DNA of 64,000 nucleotides, from positions 57,914 to 121,913 of the forward strand of contig CAZDSU010000008.1 of NCBI GenBank assembly GCA_964508135.1, given 5' to 3'. Shown piece after piece: positions 27,113 to 36,290 of this stretch; the stretch's first letter is position 1; each line of letters opens with the position of its first letter. The stretch comes from UBA6168 sp964508135 (GTDB lineage: Bacteria > Bacteroidota > Bacteroidia > Chitinophagales > Saprospiraceae). The notes under the pieces were generated by a model. That model saw only the letters and a list, made by a program, of their open reading frames with translations, ran no database searches and was not told where the DNA came from. The translations under genes and the position numbers were made by a program.

Positions 27113-27290
27113 AATCATGTTCTGTTCAGTCCCCAATTGCAACGTTTTGTTGTGAAATGGGGAAAGCCCGATTTTTATAGGTGAGCCTTGTTTGTGGCAG
27201 CAAATAACCAGCGGGCAACGTTTGAAAATTAGCTGTTGTAAACTTTTTATTGGGTGATTAATTTCATGGTTTCGTTACTTGGATAAATTG

Positions 27291-27298
27291 GATATTTG
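27291..27298 (+). promoter_or_regulatory. Possible -7 element of the SusCDE operon
   Basis: GATATTTG matches TAnnTTTG except at the first base and lies 92 bases before the SusC start. The -33 element is not convincing. Confidence 0.25.
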
Positions 27299-27389
27299 CG
27301 CCGCTCTCATTGAACCCTAAACTATTTTTCTTCTTTGCAACTAGCATTTTCACTCAAATAGATTTTCTCATTTCTAACTATAAGATTGT

Positions 27390-30311
27390 ATGAAACTATT
27401 TAACCACAATTTTTTATTGCTCCTTGGGCTGGTAGTGTTGCCTGCGCTGGCATTTAGTCAACGGACTATTTCCGGCACGGTGACCGATGGAAGCTCGGGT
27501 GAGACCTTGATCGGTGCCAGTATTTTGGTGGTCGGAACCTCCTCAGGTACGGTCTCTGATATTGATGGCACCTACAGTTTGGAAGTTCCGGCAACGGCAA
27601 CGACGCTCCGGTTCAGCTACACAGGTTACGAAACGGTGGAAGTGACCCTCGGCGCTTCCAACACCGTTGATATCAGGATGACCCCAGGTACCCTTCTCAG
27701 CGAAATCGTAGTCATCGGCTACGGTGAGGTGAAAAAGGAGGATGCCACTGGCTCGGTGACGGAAGTCAATTCCGAAGTTTTCAACAGAGGCTCCATTACT
27801 GCCCCGCAAGAACTGCTGGCGGGCAAGGTGGCAGGTGTGCAAATCACACCGAGTTCCGATCCCGGTGGCGGTGCGCAAATCCGCATCCGTGGCGGTTCTT
27901 CGCTCAGTGCCTCCAACGACCCGCTCATCGTGATTGACGGCATCCCGCTCGACAACCGGGGCATCTCCGGCGCTCGGAACATCTTCGACTTTGTGAACCC
28001 AAACGACATCGAGACTTTCACGGTACTGAAAGATGCTTCCGCAACAGCCATCTACGGCAGCCGGGCATCGAACGGCGTCATCATGATTACCACTAAAAAA
28101 GGTAAACTCGGCCAGAAGGTGAAGGTGGAGTACAATGGCAACGTGTCGTTCAGCAATGCGCTGGAAACTGGCGACGTGTTGAACGGCGAGGAGTTCCACG
28201 AACTGATTCACAGCCGTTTCGAAGAAGGTCATCCAGCCACTACGTTGGTTAGCGATGGCAATACCGATTGGCAAGACGAAATCTACGAAACGGGCGTCGG
28301 CCACGACCACAACCTGAACTTCACGGGTGGCATCGGTGCAGTTCCGTATCGGGTATCCGTCGGTTACACCGACAAAAAAGGTATCCTCCTGACCGACCGC
28401 TACCAGCGCACAACAGGTTCAATTAACCTTTCACCAAGATTGATTGACAATCGCCTCCAAGTCAACTTCAGCATGAAGGGCATGAACACCGACAATAGGT
28501 TCGCCAACCGTGGCGCTATCGGTGCCGCCTCGTTTTTTGACCCAACCAAGCCCGTTTATGACGATGCAAGCCCCTACGGCGGCTACTTTACTTGGGTACA
28601 GGCCAATGGCGAGCCGAACGTTTTGTCGCCCGCAAATCCGCTTGCGCAATTGAAGTTCCGCAAGGACGAGTCGAACGTCAAGCGCTTCGTGGTCAGCTCA
28701 AGCTTCGATTACCGTTTCGGTTTCTTGCCAGAACTTCGGGCGAACCTTAACTTGGCATACGACAAGTCGAACGGCGAAGGCACCATCAACGTGCCTGCAA
28801 ATGCCTCCTTCGCATTTTTTGATGGCGGCGTAAAAAACAAATACAGCCAAAGCAAAGAAAACAGCCTCCTCGAATTTTACCTTAATTATGCAAAAGAATT
28901 GGGGCAAACCAAGTTGGACGTCATGGGCGGCTATTCTTGGCAGCGCAACTATTTCGAGGATGATTTCCAAAACAGCAACATCGCTGGCACGGAAGTTTCC
29001 GATGGCGACAACTCTGGAGAGCTTTTCCTACTGTCCTTGTTTGGCCGTGTGAATCTCACCTTCTTCGACCGGCTGTTGCTCACTGGTACCGTGCGCAGGG
29101 ACGGCTCTTCCAGGTTCTCGGAGGACTCCCGCTGGGGCTTGTTCCCAGCAGCAGCTTTGGCGTATAAATTGGTGGACAACAATGGGAAAGGCACACTTTC
29201 CACCCTCAAGGCCCGCATCGGTTGGGGCGTGACGGGCCAACAGGAAATTGGTGACTACTACGTTCACTTGCCACGCTATCTTGCCAGTTTCGAGAATGCT
29301 GGCTACCAATTTGGCGACACCTTCGTACAGACATTGCGCGCCGGTGGCTATGACAGCAAAATCAAGTGGGAAGAAACCACGACGATCAATGCTGGCATTG
29401 ATTACGGGTTCCTCGATGAGCGGATTTACGGCTCCATCGAATACTACCAGCGCACTACGGAAGACCTGCTGAACTTCATCCCCGTGCCTGCTGGTTCGAA
29501 CCTTACCAACTTCATCAACACCAATATTGGTGACTTGGAGAACAAGGGCGTAGAGTTTTCCATCAACGTTAACCCACTGCGCAGCGAAATGATGAACTGG
29601 GATTTTGGGTTCAACCTGACGGCCAATAAAAACAAAATCACAAAGCTTACCGCTTCCGACGACCCAAACTACAACGGCGTTCTGACGGGCGGCATCAGTG
29701 GTGGTGTTGGCAACACGGCTCAAATCCACAGCGTTGGCTTTCCCGCCAACTCGTTCTATGTGTACGAACAAGTGTACGATGCGGCAGGAGTTCCCATTGA
29801 GGGTCTTTATGTTGACCGCAATGAAGACGGCATCGTGAACGAGGACGACAAATACCGCTTGGAAAAAGCAGCGCCAGACTACTTCCTGGGCTTCACGTCC
29901 ACGTTCAACTATGGCAATTTTGATTTCTCATTTGCTGGCCGCGCCAATATCGGTAACTACGTTTACAATAACGTGCAGTCTGGTTCGAGCTACGCAAACC
30001 TTTACCACCCAACGGGCTACCTTGGCAATGTGAATTCCATTTCTTCGTACTTGGACTTCAACAATCCTCAGTACTTGAGCGATTATTTTGTTCAAGATGC
30101 TTCCTTCCTCCGCCTTGACCACGTGACGGTTGGCTACAACTTCGGTGATATGCTGGACAAGATTGACTTCCTCAAGCTGTTTGTAACGGTTCAAAACCCG
30201 CTGCTCATCACGGACTACGAAGGCATTGACCCAGAGATTGACAACGGCATTGACAACAATTTTTACCCTCGTTCACGTACAATCTTGTTTGGCCTGAACG
30301 CCCGGTTTTGA
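27390..30311 (+). CDS. SusC/RagA-type TonB-linked outer-membrane transporter
   Basis: The 973-residue protein has a signal peptide (about 1-23, ending LAFSQ). A carboxypeptidase-like domain follows (RTISGTVTDGSSGETLIGASIL). A TonB-box-like EIVVIGYG lies near 106-113. The plug domain contains LLAGKVAGVQI, IRIRGGSSLSASNDPLIVIDG and the SusC signature DASATAIYGSRASNGVIMITTK. The barrel runs to a terminal Phe (LFGLNARF). With SusD it imports glycans across the outer membrane using energy from TonB/ExbBD. It is the first gene of a SusC-SusD-SusE operon. The starch-binding modules of its partners suggest an alpha-glucan substrate. Confidence 0.96.
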   Translation: MKLFNHNFLLLLGLVVLPALAFSQRTISGTVTDGSSGETLIGASILVVGTSSGTVSDIDGTYSLEVPATATTLRFSYTGYETVEVTLGASNTVDIRMTPGTLLSEIVVIGYGEVKKEDATGSVTEVNSEVFNRGSITAPQELLAGKVAGVQITPSSDPGGGAQIRIRGGSSLSASNDPLIVIDGIPLDNRGISGARNIFDFVNPNDIETFTVLKDASATAIYGSRASNGVIMITTKKGKLGQKVKVEYNGNVSFSNALETGDVLNGEEFHELIHSRFEEGHPATTLVSDGNTDWQDEIYETGVGHDHNLNFTGGIGAVPYRVSVGYTDKKGILLTDRYQRTTGSINLSPRLIDNRLQVNFSMKGMNTDNRFANRGAIGAASFFDPTKPVYDDASPYGGYFTWVQANGEPNVLSPANPLAQLKFRKDESNVKRFVVSSSFDYRFGFLPELRANLNLAYDKSNGEGTINVPANASFAFFDGGVKNKYSQSKENSLLEFYLNYAKELGQTKLDVMGGYSWQRNYFEDDFQNSNIAGTEVSDGDNSGELFLLSLFGRVNLTFFDRLLLTGTVRRDGSSRFSEDSRWGLFPAAALAYKLVDNNGKGTLSTLKARIGWGVTGQQEIGDYYVHLPRYLASFENAGYQFGDTFVQTLRAGGYDSKIKWEETTTINAGIDYGFLDERIYGSIEYYQRTTEDLLNFIPVPAGSNLTNFINTNIGDLENKGVEFSINVNPLRSEMMNWDFGFNLTANKNKITKLTASDDPNYNGVLTGGISGGVGNTAQIHSVGFPANSFYVYEQVYDAAGVPIEGLYVDRNEDGIVNEDDKYRLEKAAPDYFLGFTSTFNYGNFDFSFAGRANIGNYVYNNVQSGSSYANLYHPTGYLGNVNSISSYLDFNNPQYLSDYFVQDASFLRLDHVTVGYNFGDMLDKIDFLKLFVTVQNPLLITDYEGIDPEIDNGIDNNFYPRSRTILFGLNARF

Positions 30312-30333
30312 TAAATCATAAAAATTAAAGCAC

Positions 30334-32538
30334 ATGAAATTATTTTCATTTTCCAAAATATTCTGGCTGACGGGCGTCCTTGTGGTGTTCTCGTCATGCT
30401 TCAAGGACCTCGACACCGTGCCCACCGACAAGGACGAACTCACGTCGGCTGCGGTGTTCGAGAATCCGGACAACTACAAAAAAGTGCTGGCTCGACTTTA
30501 TGCTGGTCTTTCCGTCACTGGCCAGCAAGGCCCAGCCGGCCAAGCTGACATTAGTGGCATTGACGAGGGATTTGGTGGATACCTCAGGATGCTGTGGTAC
30601 CTTCAGGAACTTTCAACGGATGAGGCAGTCATTGGGTGGAACGACCAAACTATCAAAGACTTCCACGAACAAGATTGGAGCGCAGACGATGGCTTTATTT
30701 ATGCAACGTACAGCAGAATTTTTTACCAGATTTCCATTTGCAACGAGTTCCTTCGGGAGACTACAGATACCAAAATGGACAGTCGGGGCGTGGACGCTGC
30801 TTTGCGCGCTGAGATAAAAACCTACCGCGCCGAGGCCCGTTTCTTGCGCGCACTCAGTTACTACCATGCCCTTGACCTTTTCCGCAACGTGCCATTTGTG
30901 ACCGAAGAGGACGCTGTTGGTGCTTTCTTCCCTACCCAGATTTCTGCCGACGACCTCTACACTTGGCTGGAAACAGAAATCAAGGCATTTGAACCCGACC
31001 TAGCTGCTCCTCGCAGCAATGAGTACGGCCGTGCCGACCAAGCTGCTGCTTGGATGCTGCTTGCTAAACTGTACCTGAACGCCGAGGTTTATGTTGGCAA
31101 AAATGCTTATTCCGATGCAGTCACTTATTCGAAGAAGGTAATTGATGCGGGCTACGAGTTGGAACCCAGTTATCCCAACCTGTTTCTCGCCGATAACAAC
31201 AAATCGAAGGAAATCATCTTTCCGGTAACTTTTGACGGTGTTCACACCCGTTCCTATGCTGGCATGACTTTTTTAATCCATGCACCTGTTGGTGGCAGCA
31301 TGAACCCTGCCGACTTCGGTATCGACGGCGGCTGGGGTGGCTTGCGAACCACCAGTGCCATCGTGAACAAATACCCTGCACCCGGCAGTGGCGGCAGCAT
31401 CATTGTTTCACCAAACCAAGGCAACACAGGCTATCCCGTGGTCAACGTTCCTGGCAGCTATCAGGGCTGGGACCCAGCGCTTGCCACGACGGTGTTGTCC
31501 TCGCCAAACAGTGACGACAAGTACGAAGGCTATTTCTGGTTCGATGCCAATACGGAGTTCAAGTTTGCCCTCGGTGGTTGGGACACCAACTGGGGCGACA
31601 CTGGAGTGGACGGCACGCTCGACCCAGGTGGCGACAACCTAAAAGTGACGGAGGACGGTTTTTACAAAATAGACGTTGACCTCACCGCCCTCACTTACAC
31701 GATATTGAAAACGGAGTGGGGCCTGATAGGGTCGGCTGCGCCTAATGGTTGGGACAGCGACGTGAACATGACCTACGACACGACGGAAAATGCTTGGACC
31801 ATCACTGCCGACCTCGTGGCTGGTGAAGCCAAGTTCCGTGCAAACGACGCCTGGGACTTGAACTACGGTGACGATGATGCCGATGCTATTTTGGACGCTG
31901 GAGGTGCCAATATCGCTATCCCAGCCAATGGTCCTTACCTCATCAAATTGTACCTGGACAGCCCAGACCACACGTATTCTATTGAAAAATTGGCCACTGA
32001 ATCAGATTCACGTAACCAGTTTTACTCGGACGGCCAGAGCTTGGAAATTGCCGACATTTCGCTGTTTACCGAAGGTTACGCCGTTGGCAAATACAAGAAC
32101 GTGACTTCGACGGGTGCAGTAGGTTCCGACCTCACGTTTGTGGACACCGATTTCCCGATGTTCCGCTTGGCCGATGCCTATTTGATGTATGCTGAGGCCG
32201 TGCTGCGTGGCGGCGGCGGTGGCGACCAAGCCACTGCGTTGCAATACGTGAACGCTTTGCGTGAGCGGGCCTACGGCGGCACTTCTGGCAACATCGGCAG
32301 TGCCGACCTGACGCTGGATTTCCTTCTCGACGAGCGAGCAAGGGAACTCCTCTGGGAAGGCCATCGCCGCACAGACCTGGTGCGCTACGGTCAGTTCACA
32401 AATGGCACTTATCTGTGGCCTTGGAAAGGTGGTGTTGCTGAAGGTGTTTCGGTGGATGCTTGCAGAGACATTTACCCGATACCATCACAAGACCTCAACG
32501 CCAACAACAAGTTGGAGCAAAACTCCGATTGTTATTGA
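30334..32538 (+). CDS. SusD/RagB-type lipoprotein with nested SusE/F-like modules
   Basis: The 734-residue surface lipoprotein has a lipobox (FSSC, Cys22). The SusD helical part has DTVPTDKDELTSAAVFENPDNYKKVLARLYAG, the TPR-like ARFLRALSYYHAL and AAWMLLAKLYLNAE, and the C-terminal RLADAYLMYAEAVLRG and LDERARELLWEGHRRTDLVRYGQF. SusD proteins are usually 450-600 residues. Here about 200 extra residues (352-550, bases 31387-31983) form two SusE/SusF-type starch-binding modules. Their marks are PGSYQGWDP, EFKFALGGWDTNWGD, FYKIDVDLTALTYTI, then WGLIGSAAPNGWDSD, KFRANDAWDLNYGDDD and YLIKLYLDSPDHTYSI. The frame is intact. It lies 22 bases after SusC. Confidence 0.93.
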   Translation: MKLFSFSKIFWLTGVLVVFSSCFKDLDTVPTDKDELTSAAVFENPDNYKKVLARLYAGLSVTGQQGPAGQADISGIDEGFGGYLRMLWYLQELSTDEAVIGWNDQTIKDFHEQDWSADDGFIYATYSRIFYQISICNEFLRETTDTKMDSRGVDAALRAEIKTYRAEARFLRALSYYHALDLFRNVPFVTEEDAVGAFFPTQISADDLYTWLETEIKAFEPDLAAPRSNEYGRADQAAAWMLLAKLYLNAEVYVGKNAYSDAVTYSKKVIDAGYELEPSYPNLFLADNNKSKEIIFPVTFDGVHTRSYAGMTFLIHAPVGGSMNPADFGIDGGWGGLRTTSAIVNKYPAPGSGGSIIVSPNQGNTGYPVVNVPGSYQGWDPALATTVLSSPNSDDKYEGYFWFDANTEFKFALGGWDTNWGDTGVDGTLDPGGDNLKVTEDGFYKIDVDLTALTYTILKTEWGLIGSAAPNGWDSDVNMTYDTTENAWTITADLVAGEAKFRANDAWDLNYGDDDADAILDAGGANIAIPANGPYLIKLYLDSPDHTYSIEKLATESDSRNQFYSDGQSLEIADISLFTEGYAVGKYKNVTSTGAVGSDLTFVDTDFPMFRLADAYLMYAEAVLRGGGGGDQATALQYVNALRERAYGGTSGNIGSADLTLDFLLDERARELLWEGHRRTDLVRYGQFTNGTYLWPWKGGVAEGVSVDACRDIYPIPSQDLNANNKLEQNSDCY

Positions 32539-32614
32539 TTGGTTTAATTGAAAATTAGGGCGAAGTGGCAATGGTGCTACCACTTCCACTTCGCCTTCCA
32601 TAAATCAAAATAAA

Positions 32615-33736
32615 ATGATTCGTAAATATTTCACTTTACTGCTTGCTGCTGCCTTATTGTTGCAGGCTTGCAGCGACGACAAACTCGATCCGGTCCTGAC
32701 TTTGAACAAGGCTCAGGAAATCACAAACCCGACATCGAGCACATCGTACACATTAACTGCTGCCGCCAAGGATGATGTCTTTGAAAATATCACTTGGACC
32801 GCTGCCGACTTCAGTCTGACCAATGTGCCCAAGACAACCTATACCCTCCAGATGGACTTGGCAGGCAATCAATTCTCTTCCCCTGCGAATTTAAAGACCA
32901 CCACCGAATTGAACTTTGAAATTACAGTGGGAGAGTTTAATAACAAGCTGTTATCCAAGGGGGCAGCTCCCGATGCACCTGTTGATGTTGAGTTAAGGGT
33001 AGTGGCCAACAAAGACTTGAAACTGGATGATATTTACTCTGAGGTGGTGACGATCACCGTGACGCCTTATGGAGCTACCGTAATCGTCAAGCCTGTTTAT
33101 CTTCTTGGTGATGCCACACTTGCGGGTTGGGACAACATGGCTGCGCTGCCTTTTACCTATTTAGATGGTGGCCGTTTCGAAATAGTGACCACGCTGACGG
33201 GTGGTCTGAACTGGAAGTTCATTTCCACGCTTGGTCAATGGGCGCCACAATGGGGTACTGATGCCACAGGATTGCCTGAAGGTGGACCACTGGTTTACAG
33301 GCCAACCGAATCGGAACCAGACCCACCGGCCATTATCGCACCAGCCATTACCAGCCAGTATAAGATTATCGTGGACACCGCTTTGCTAACTTACGAGGTA
33401 TTTGAGTTCGGGGATGTTTACTTACTAGGGGATGCAACGATACCAGGTTGGGACAACAACACCGCGCTGCCATTCACCAAAGTTTCCGAAGGCAAATATT
33501 CCATTATTACCACACTTGCCGGTGCCGGTAAATATTGGAAAATCATTGATGAGCGGGGTGCATGGGCACCACAATGGGGAACCGACGGAACAGGCACCGC
33601 CGATGCTGGCACGCTGGCCTATCGCCTGACCGAAGCCGAACCAGACCCAGCCGCCATACCTGCACCGGACGCTGCTGGAACTTACAAAATTGAAATTGAC
33701 ATTGTCAACTTGACCTACACGGTTACGTTGCAGTAA
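32615..33736 (+). CDS. SusE/SusF-type starch-binding lipoprotein
   Basis: The 373-residue surface lipoprotein has a lipobox (LLQAC, Cys19). The N-terminal SusE domain (about 25-155) has LNKAQEITNPTSSTSYTLT and FENITWTAADF. Two carbohydrate-binding repeats follow. The first is at about 163-265 (VYLLGDATLAGWDN, WKFISTLGQWAPQWGTD) and the second at about 268-373 (VYLLGDATIPGWDN, WKIIDERGAWAPQWGTD). These two repeats are very alike, which points to a recent internal duplication. Such proteins hold starch or other alpha-glucans at the cell surface for SusC/SusD. It is the last gene of the operon, and a strong terminator follows. Confidence 0.88.
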   Translation: MIRKYFTLLLAAALLLQACSDDKLDPVLTLNKAQEITNPTSSTSYTLTAAAKDDVFENITWTAADFSLTNVPKTTYTLQMDLAGNQFSSPANLKTTTELNFEITVGEFNNKLLSKGAAPDAPVDVELRVVANKDLKLDDIYSEVVTITVTPYGATVIVKPVYLLGDATLAGWDNMAALPFTYLDGGRFEIVTTLTGGLNWKFISTLGQWAPQWGTDATGLPEGGPLVYRPTESEPDPPAIIAPAITSQYKIIVDTALLTYEVFEFGDVYLLGDATIPGWDNNTALPFTKVSEGKYSIITTLAGAGKYWKIIDERGAWAPQWGTDGTGTADAGTLAYRLTEAEPDPAAIPAPDAAGTYKIEIDIVNLTYTVTLQ

Positions 33737-33791
33737 TTGTTTAGTGCTGAACAATCACCATTTGAAATTCCTTTTCAAGCTCGTTAATTGA

Positions 33792-33832
33792 AAAGCCGGG
33801 TGGACGCCTATGCGTCCATCCGGCTTTCTTTT
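33792..33832. terminator. Two-way terminator after SusE
   Basis: A 16-bp stem with one G-U pair (AAAGCCGGGTGGACGC) and a 4-base CTAT loop is followed by CTTTT. The convergent DUF1501 gene ends 18 bases farther on. Confidence 0.88.
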
Positions 33833-33849
33833 GACCCTAATTTCTTCGA

Positions 33850-35211
33850 CTACGCCAAAATTCCCTTTACCACTTCCCCTGACACATCCGTCAATCGGTA
33901 GCGCCGACCTTGGTGCTTGAAGGTCATTTTTGTATGGTCGAGGCCGAGTTGGTTCAAGATAGTTGCGTGAAAATCGTGAATATGCACAGGGTCTTTCACG
34001 ATGTTGTAGCCAAATTCGTCCGTTTCGCCATACTCAAATCCAGGCTTGATGCCACCGCCAGCCATCCAAACCGAGAAGCTGCGTGGGTGGTGGTCACGGC
34101 CATACAATTTGGCGTCGAGTGGGCCTTGGCAGTAGTTGGTGCGGCCAAATTCTCCGCCCCAAACCACCAGCGTGTCGTCCAAAAGGCCCCGCTGCTTGAG
34201 GTCGAGGATGAGTGCTGCCGAGGGCTGGTCCACCTGCTTTGCCTGCATTCCCATTTCGTCCACGAGGTTGGAGTGTTGGTCCCAGCCTTGGTGATAAAGC
34301 TGGATGAAACGAACGCCTTTCTCTGCCAGCTTCCGTGCCAGCAGGCAGTTCGCAGCGAAGCTGCCGGGCGTCACCACATCTGGCCCGTACATTTTCAGAA
34401 TATGGTCTGGCTCGCCGTTAATGTCCATCACTTCCGGCACGGAAGTCTGCATCCGGTAGGCCATTTCGTACTGCTTGATTCTCGAAAGTATTTCGGGGTC
34501 GCCAAGCTCGTCGTAGGTTTGGTGGTTTAGTTCGGCCAAGTTGTCGAGGAAACGGCGGCGGTCAGCCTGCTCCATTCCTTTTGGGTCGTTGAGGTACAGC
34601 ACCGGGTCTTTTCCACCACGCAACAGCACGCCCTGGTGCGCCGAGTCGAGAAAGCCCGCCGACCAGAGGTGAGCGTAGAGTCCCTGTGAATTGCCACCGC
34701 CCCGGCTGGTCAGCACCACGAATGCGGGCAGGTTTTCATTTTCGCTCCCCAAACCATAACTGAGCCAAGCGCCCATGCTCGGCCTGCCGCCCTGCTGGTG
34801 TCCAGTTTGAAAAAACGTAATGGCCGGATCGTGGTTGATGGCCTCCGTGAAAAGGCTTCGCACGATGCAAATTTCATCCGCAATTTGTCCGGTGAAGGGG
34901 AAGAAGTCGCTAATCCAGGCACCGTTTTTTCCGTATTGCTTGAAGTCCACCGCCGAGCCTACCAACGGAAACTTGGTCTGTCCGCTGGTCATTGTTGTCA
35001 AACGTTGACCCATGCGAACACTGGCTGGAAGGTCTTCGCCGTGCATTTTGCGCAGCAATGGCTTGTAGTCAAACGACTCCAACTGCGAAGGAGCGCCGCT
35101 TTGGAACAGATAAATCACCCGTTTCGCCTTCGGCGCAAAATGCGGCATTCCGGCCAGGCTGGCTTCTTCGTCGCCCTTCCCGTTGCAGGAGAACAGGCTG
35201 GGAATCATCAA
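33850..35211 (-). CDS. DUF1501 protein, Tat signal cut off by an amber codon
   Basis: The open frame of 453 residues covers the DUF1501 domain (alkaline-phosphatase/sulfatase-like fold): KRVIYLFQSGAPSQLESFDYKP, HDPAITFFQTGHQQGGRPSMGAWLSYGLG and WGGEFGRT. Upstream, the same frame continues to an ATG at 35307 and reads MQDALFESQLNIKRRTVLL then RMSTGTG, a TAG at 35229-35227, and VALGSLMIPS. That is a normal twin-arginine signal (KRRTVLL) interrupted by a stop where Leu (TTG) or Trp (TGG) would need one base change. The protein made from an internal start would lack its export signal. DUF1501 proteins normally pair with DUF1549/DUF1553 proteins, and one is encoded at 36291-38615. The gene may be newly inactivated, read through, or a sequencing error. 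Confidence 0.85.
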   Translation of the reverse strand: MMIPSLFSCNGKGDEEASLAGMPHFAPKAKRVIYLFQSGAPSQLESFDYKPLLRKMHGEDLPASVRMGQRLTTMTSGQTKFPLVGSAVDFKQYGKNGAWISDFFPFTGQIADEICIVRSLFTEAINHDPAITFFQTGHQQGGRPSMGAWLSYGLGSENENLPAFVVLTSRGGGNSQGLYAHLWSAGFLDSAHQGVLLRGGKDPVLYLNDPKGMEQADRRRFLDNLAELNHQTYDELGDPEILSRIKQYEMAYRMQTSVPEVMDINGEPDHILKMYGPDVVTPGSFAANCLLARKLAEKGVRFIQLYHQGWDQHSNLVDEMGMQAKQVDQPSAALILDLKQRGLLDDTLVVWGGEFGRTNYCQGPLDAKLYGRDHHPRSFSVWMAGGGIKPGFEYGETDEFGYNIVKDPVHIHDFHATILNQLGLDHTKMTFKHQGRRYRLTDVSGEVVKGILA

Positions 35212-35357
35212 CGAGCCGAGCGCAACCTAGCCAGTCCCTGTGCTCATCCTTAAAAGTACAGTGCGGCGTTTTATATTTAGTTGGGATTCAAAAAGTGCGT
35301 CTTGCATGGTGCGATTTGTGACAAATTTGATTTTTGATTAGGCAGTTTTGCAACAAA

Positions 35358-35798
35358 TCACCTTGGCCGATGAATGTAATTTGTCATGTCCTCAATGATG
35401 TCCTTCTGTTGGTCAATGTACGCAAACACCACGTCACCGATGGAAATTAAGCCAAGCAACTTACCATTTTCGATAACTGGCAGGTGTCGCACCTTTTGGG
35501 TGGTCATCACATGCATGCAATCTTCGATGGAGTCGTCTGGCGAAACTATATGCAGCCCTGGGTGAGGTGTCATGATTTCATGGACAAAGGTGTTTGCACT
35601 GAACTTGCCTTGCAACACCACCTTACGTGCATAGTCCCGCTCGGTGAGTATGCCGACCAACCGCTCATCCTCCATCACCAGCACAGCGCCAATATTGTGT
35701 TCGCCCATCACACGGATGGCGTCATACACCCGTAAGTTGGGGGATACAATGTAAATAAAGCTTCCCTTTTTTTCCAAAATGTGCTTTACTTTTTTCAT
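35358..35798 (-). CDS. Tandem CBS-domain protein
   Basis: The 146-residue cytosolic protein is almost entirely two CBS domains, at about residues 8-62 (VYDAIRVMGEHNIGAVLVMEDERLVGILTERDYAR) and 72-128 (IEDCMHVMTTQKVRHLPVIENGKLLGLISIGDVV). CBS pairs bind adenosine nucleotides such as AMP, ATP or S-adenosylmethionine and act as energy sensors. No effector domain is attached. It starts beside the palindromic repeat array and ends 50 bases before the DUF1501 reading frame, between two genes that normally lie together. Confidence 0.92.
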   Translation of the reverse strand: MKKVKHILEKKGSFIYIVSPNLRVYDAIRVMGEHNIGAVLVMEDERLVGILTERDYARKVVLQGKFSANTFVHEIMTPHPGLHIVSPDDSIEDCMHVMTTQKVRHLPVIENGKLLGLISIGDVVFAYIDQQKDIIEDMTNYIHRPR

Positions 35799-35817
35799 GC
35801 TGCTTTTTTTATAAGTT

Positions 35818-35825
35818 CAAAAATA
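35818..35825 (-). promoter_or_regulatory. -7 element of the CBS gene
   Basis: On the minus strand TATTTTTG matches TAnnTTTG exactly, 20 bases before the ATG. It would give a very short leader, and no -33 element is clear. Confidence 0.3.
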
Positions 35826-35889
35826 TGTAGTTTTTTTCTTGTCATTGCCACTTTGTCTTGGTGCAACTAATTATCCACGCCTCGGTTAA

Positions 35890-36290
35890 CATCACCTTTG
35901 TCATTGCCGAAGGCAACCCGTCCTCGCCTCGGTCCTCGTCGTTTTTTTGTCATTGCGGAGCAACCCGTCCTCGTCGCCTTTGTCATTGCCGAAGGCAACC
36001 GCCACGCCTCGGAACACACCTCGGTTCACGTCTCGGTACTCGTCGCCTTTGTCATTGCGCAGCAACCCGTCCTCGCCTCGCTTCATGTCGCCCCGACCTC
36101 GGTCGGGGTCATCATGTAATGACCCGTCCACGCATTGGAGGCAAACGAGGCGCAAACCGAGACGAGGACGGGTTGCTTCGCAATGACAAAAGCGACGAGT
36201 ACCGAGACGAGTACCGAGGTGAGGACGGGTTGCTGCGCAATGACAAAAGCGGCGAGTACCGAGGCACAAACCAAGGCGTCGCATTTTGCC
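35890..36290. repeat. Array of direct and inverted GTCATTGC...CAACCCGTCC repeats
   Basis: Four units in forward sense begin TTTGTCATTGC and continue through GCAACCCGTCCTCG (the third lacks the CCCGTCC part). Spacers carry TCGGTACTCGTCG-like text. After a short GACCTCGGTC/GGTC palindrome near 36100, two units follow in the opposite sense (GACGGGTTGC, then GCAATGACAAAAGC). The whole stretch can fold into large hairpins. It fills the 492-base gap between the CBS and DUF1549 genes. The open frames through it are by-products of the repeats. Confidence 0.85.

Noticed and set aside
35890..36290. CRISPR array
   Set aside because: Units vary, lie in both senses and have spacers that are themselves repeat-derived; no cas genes are nearby.
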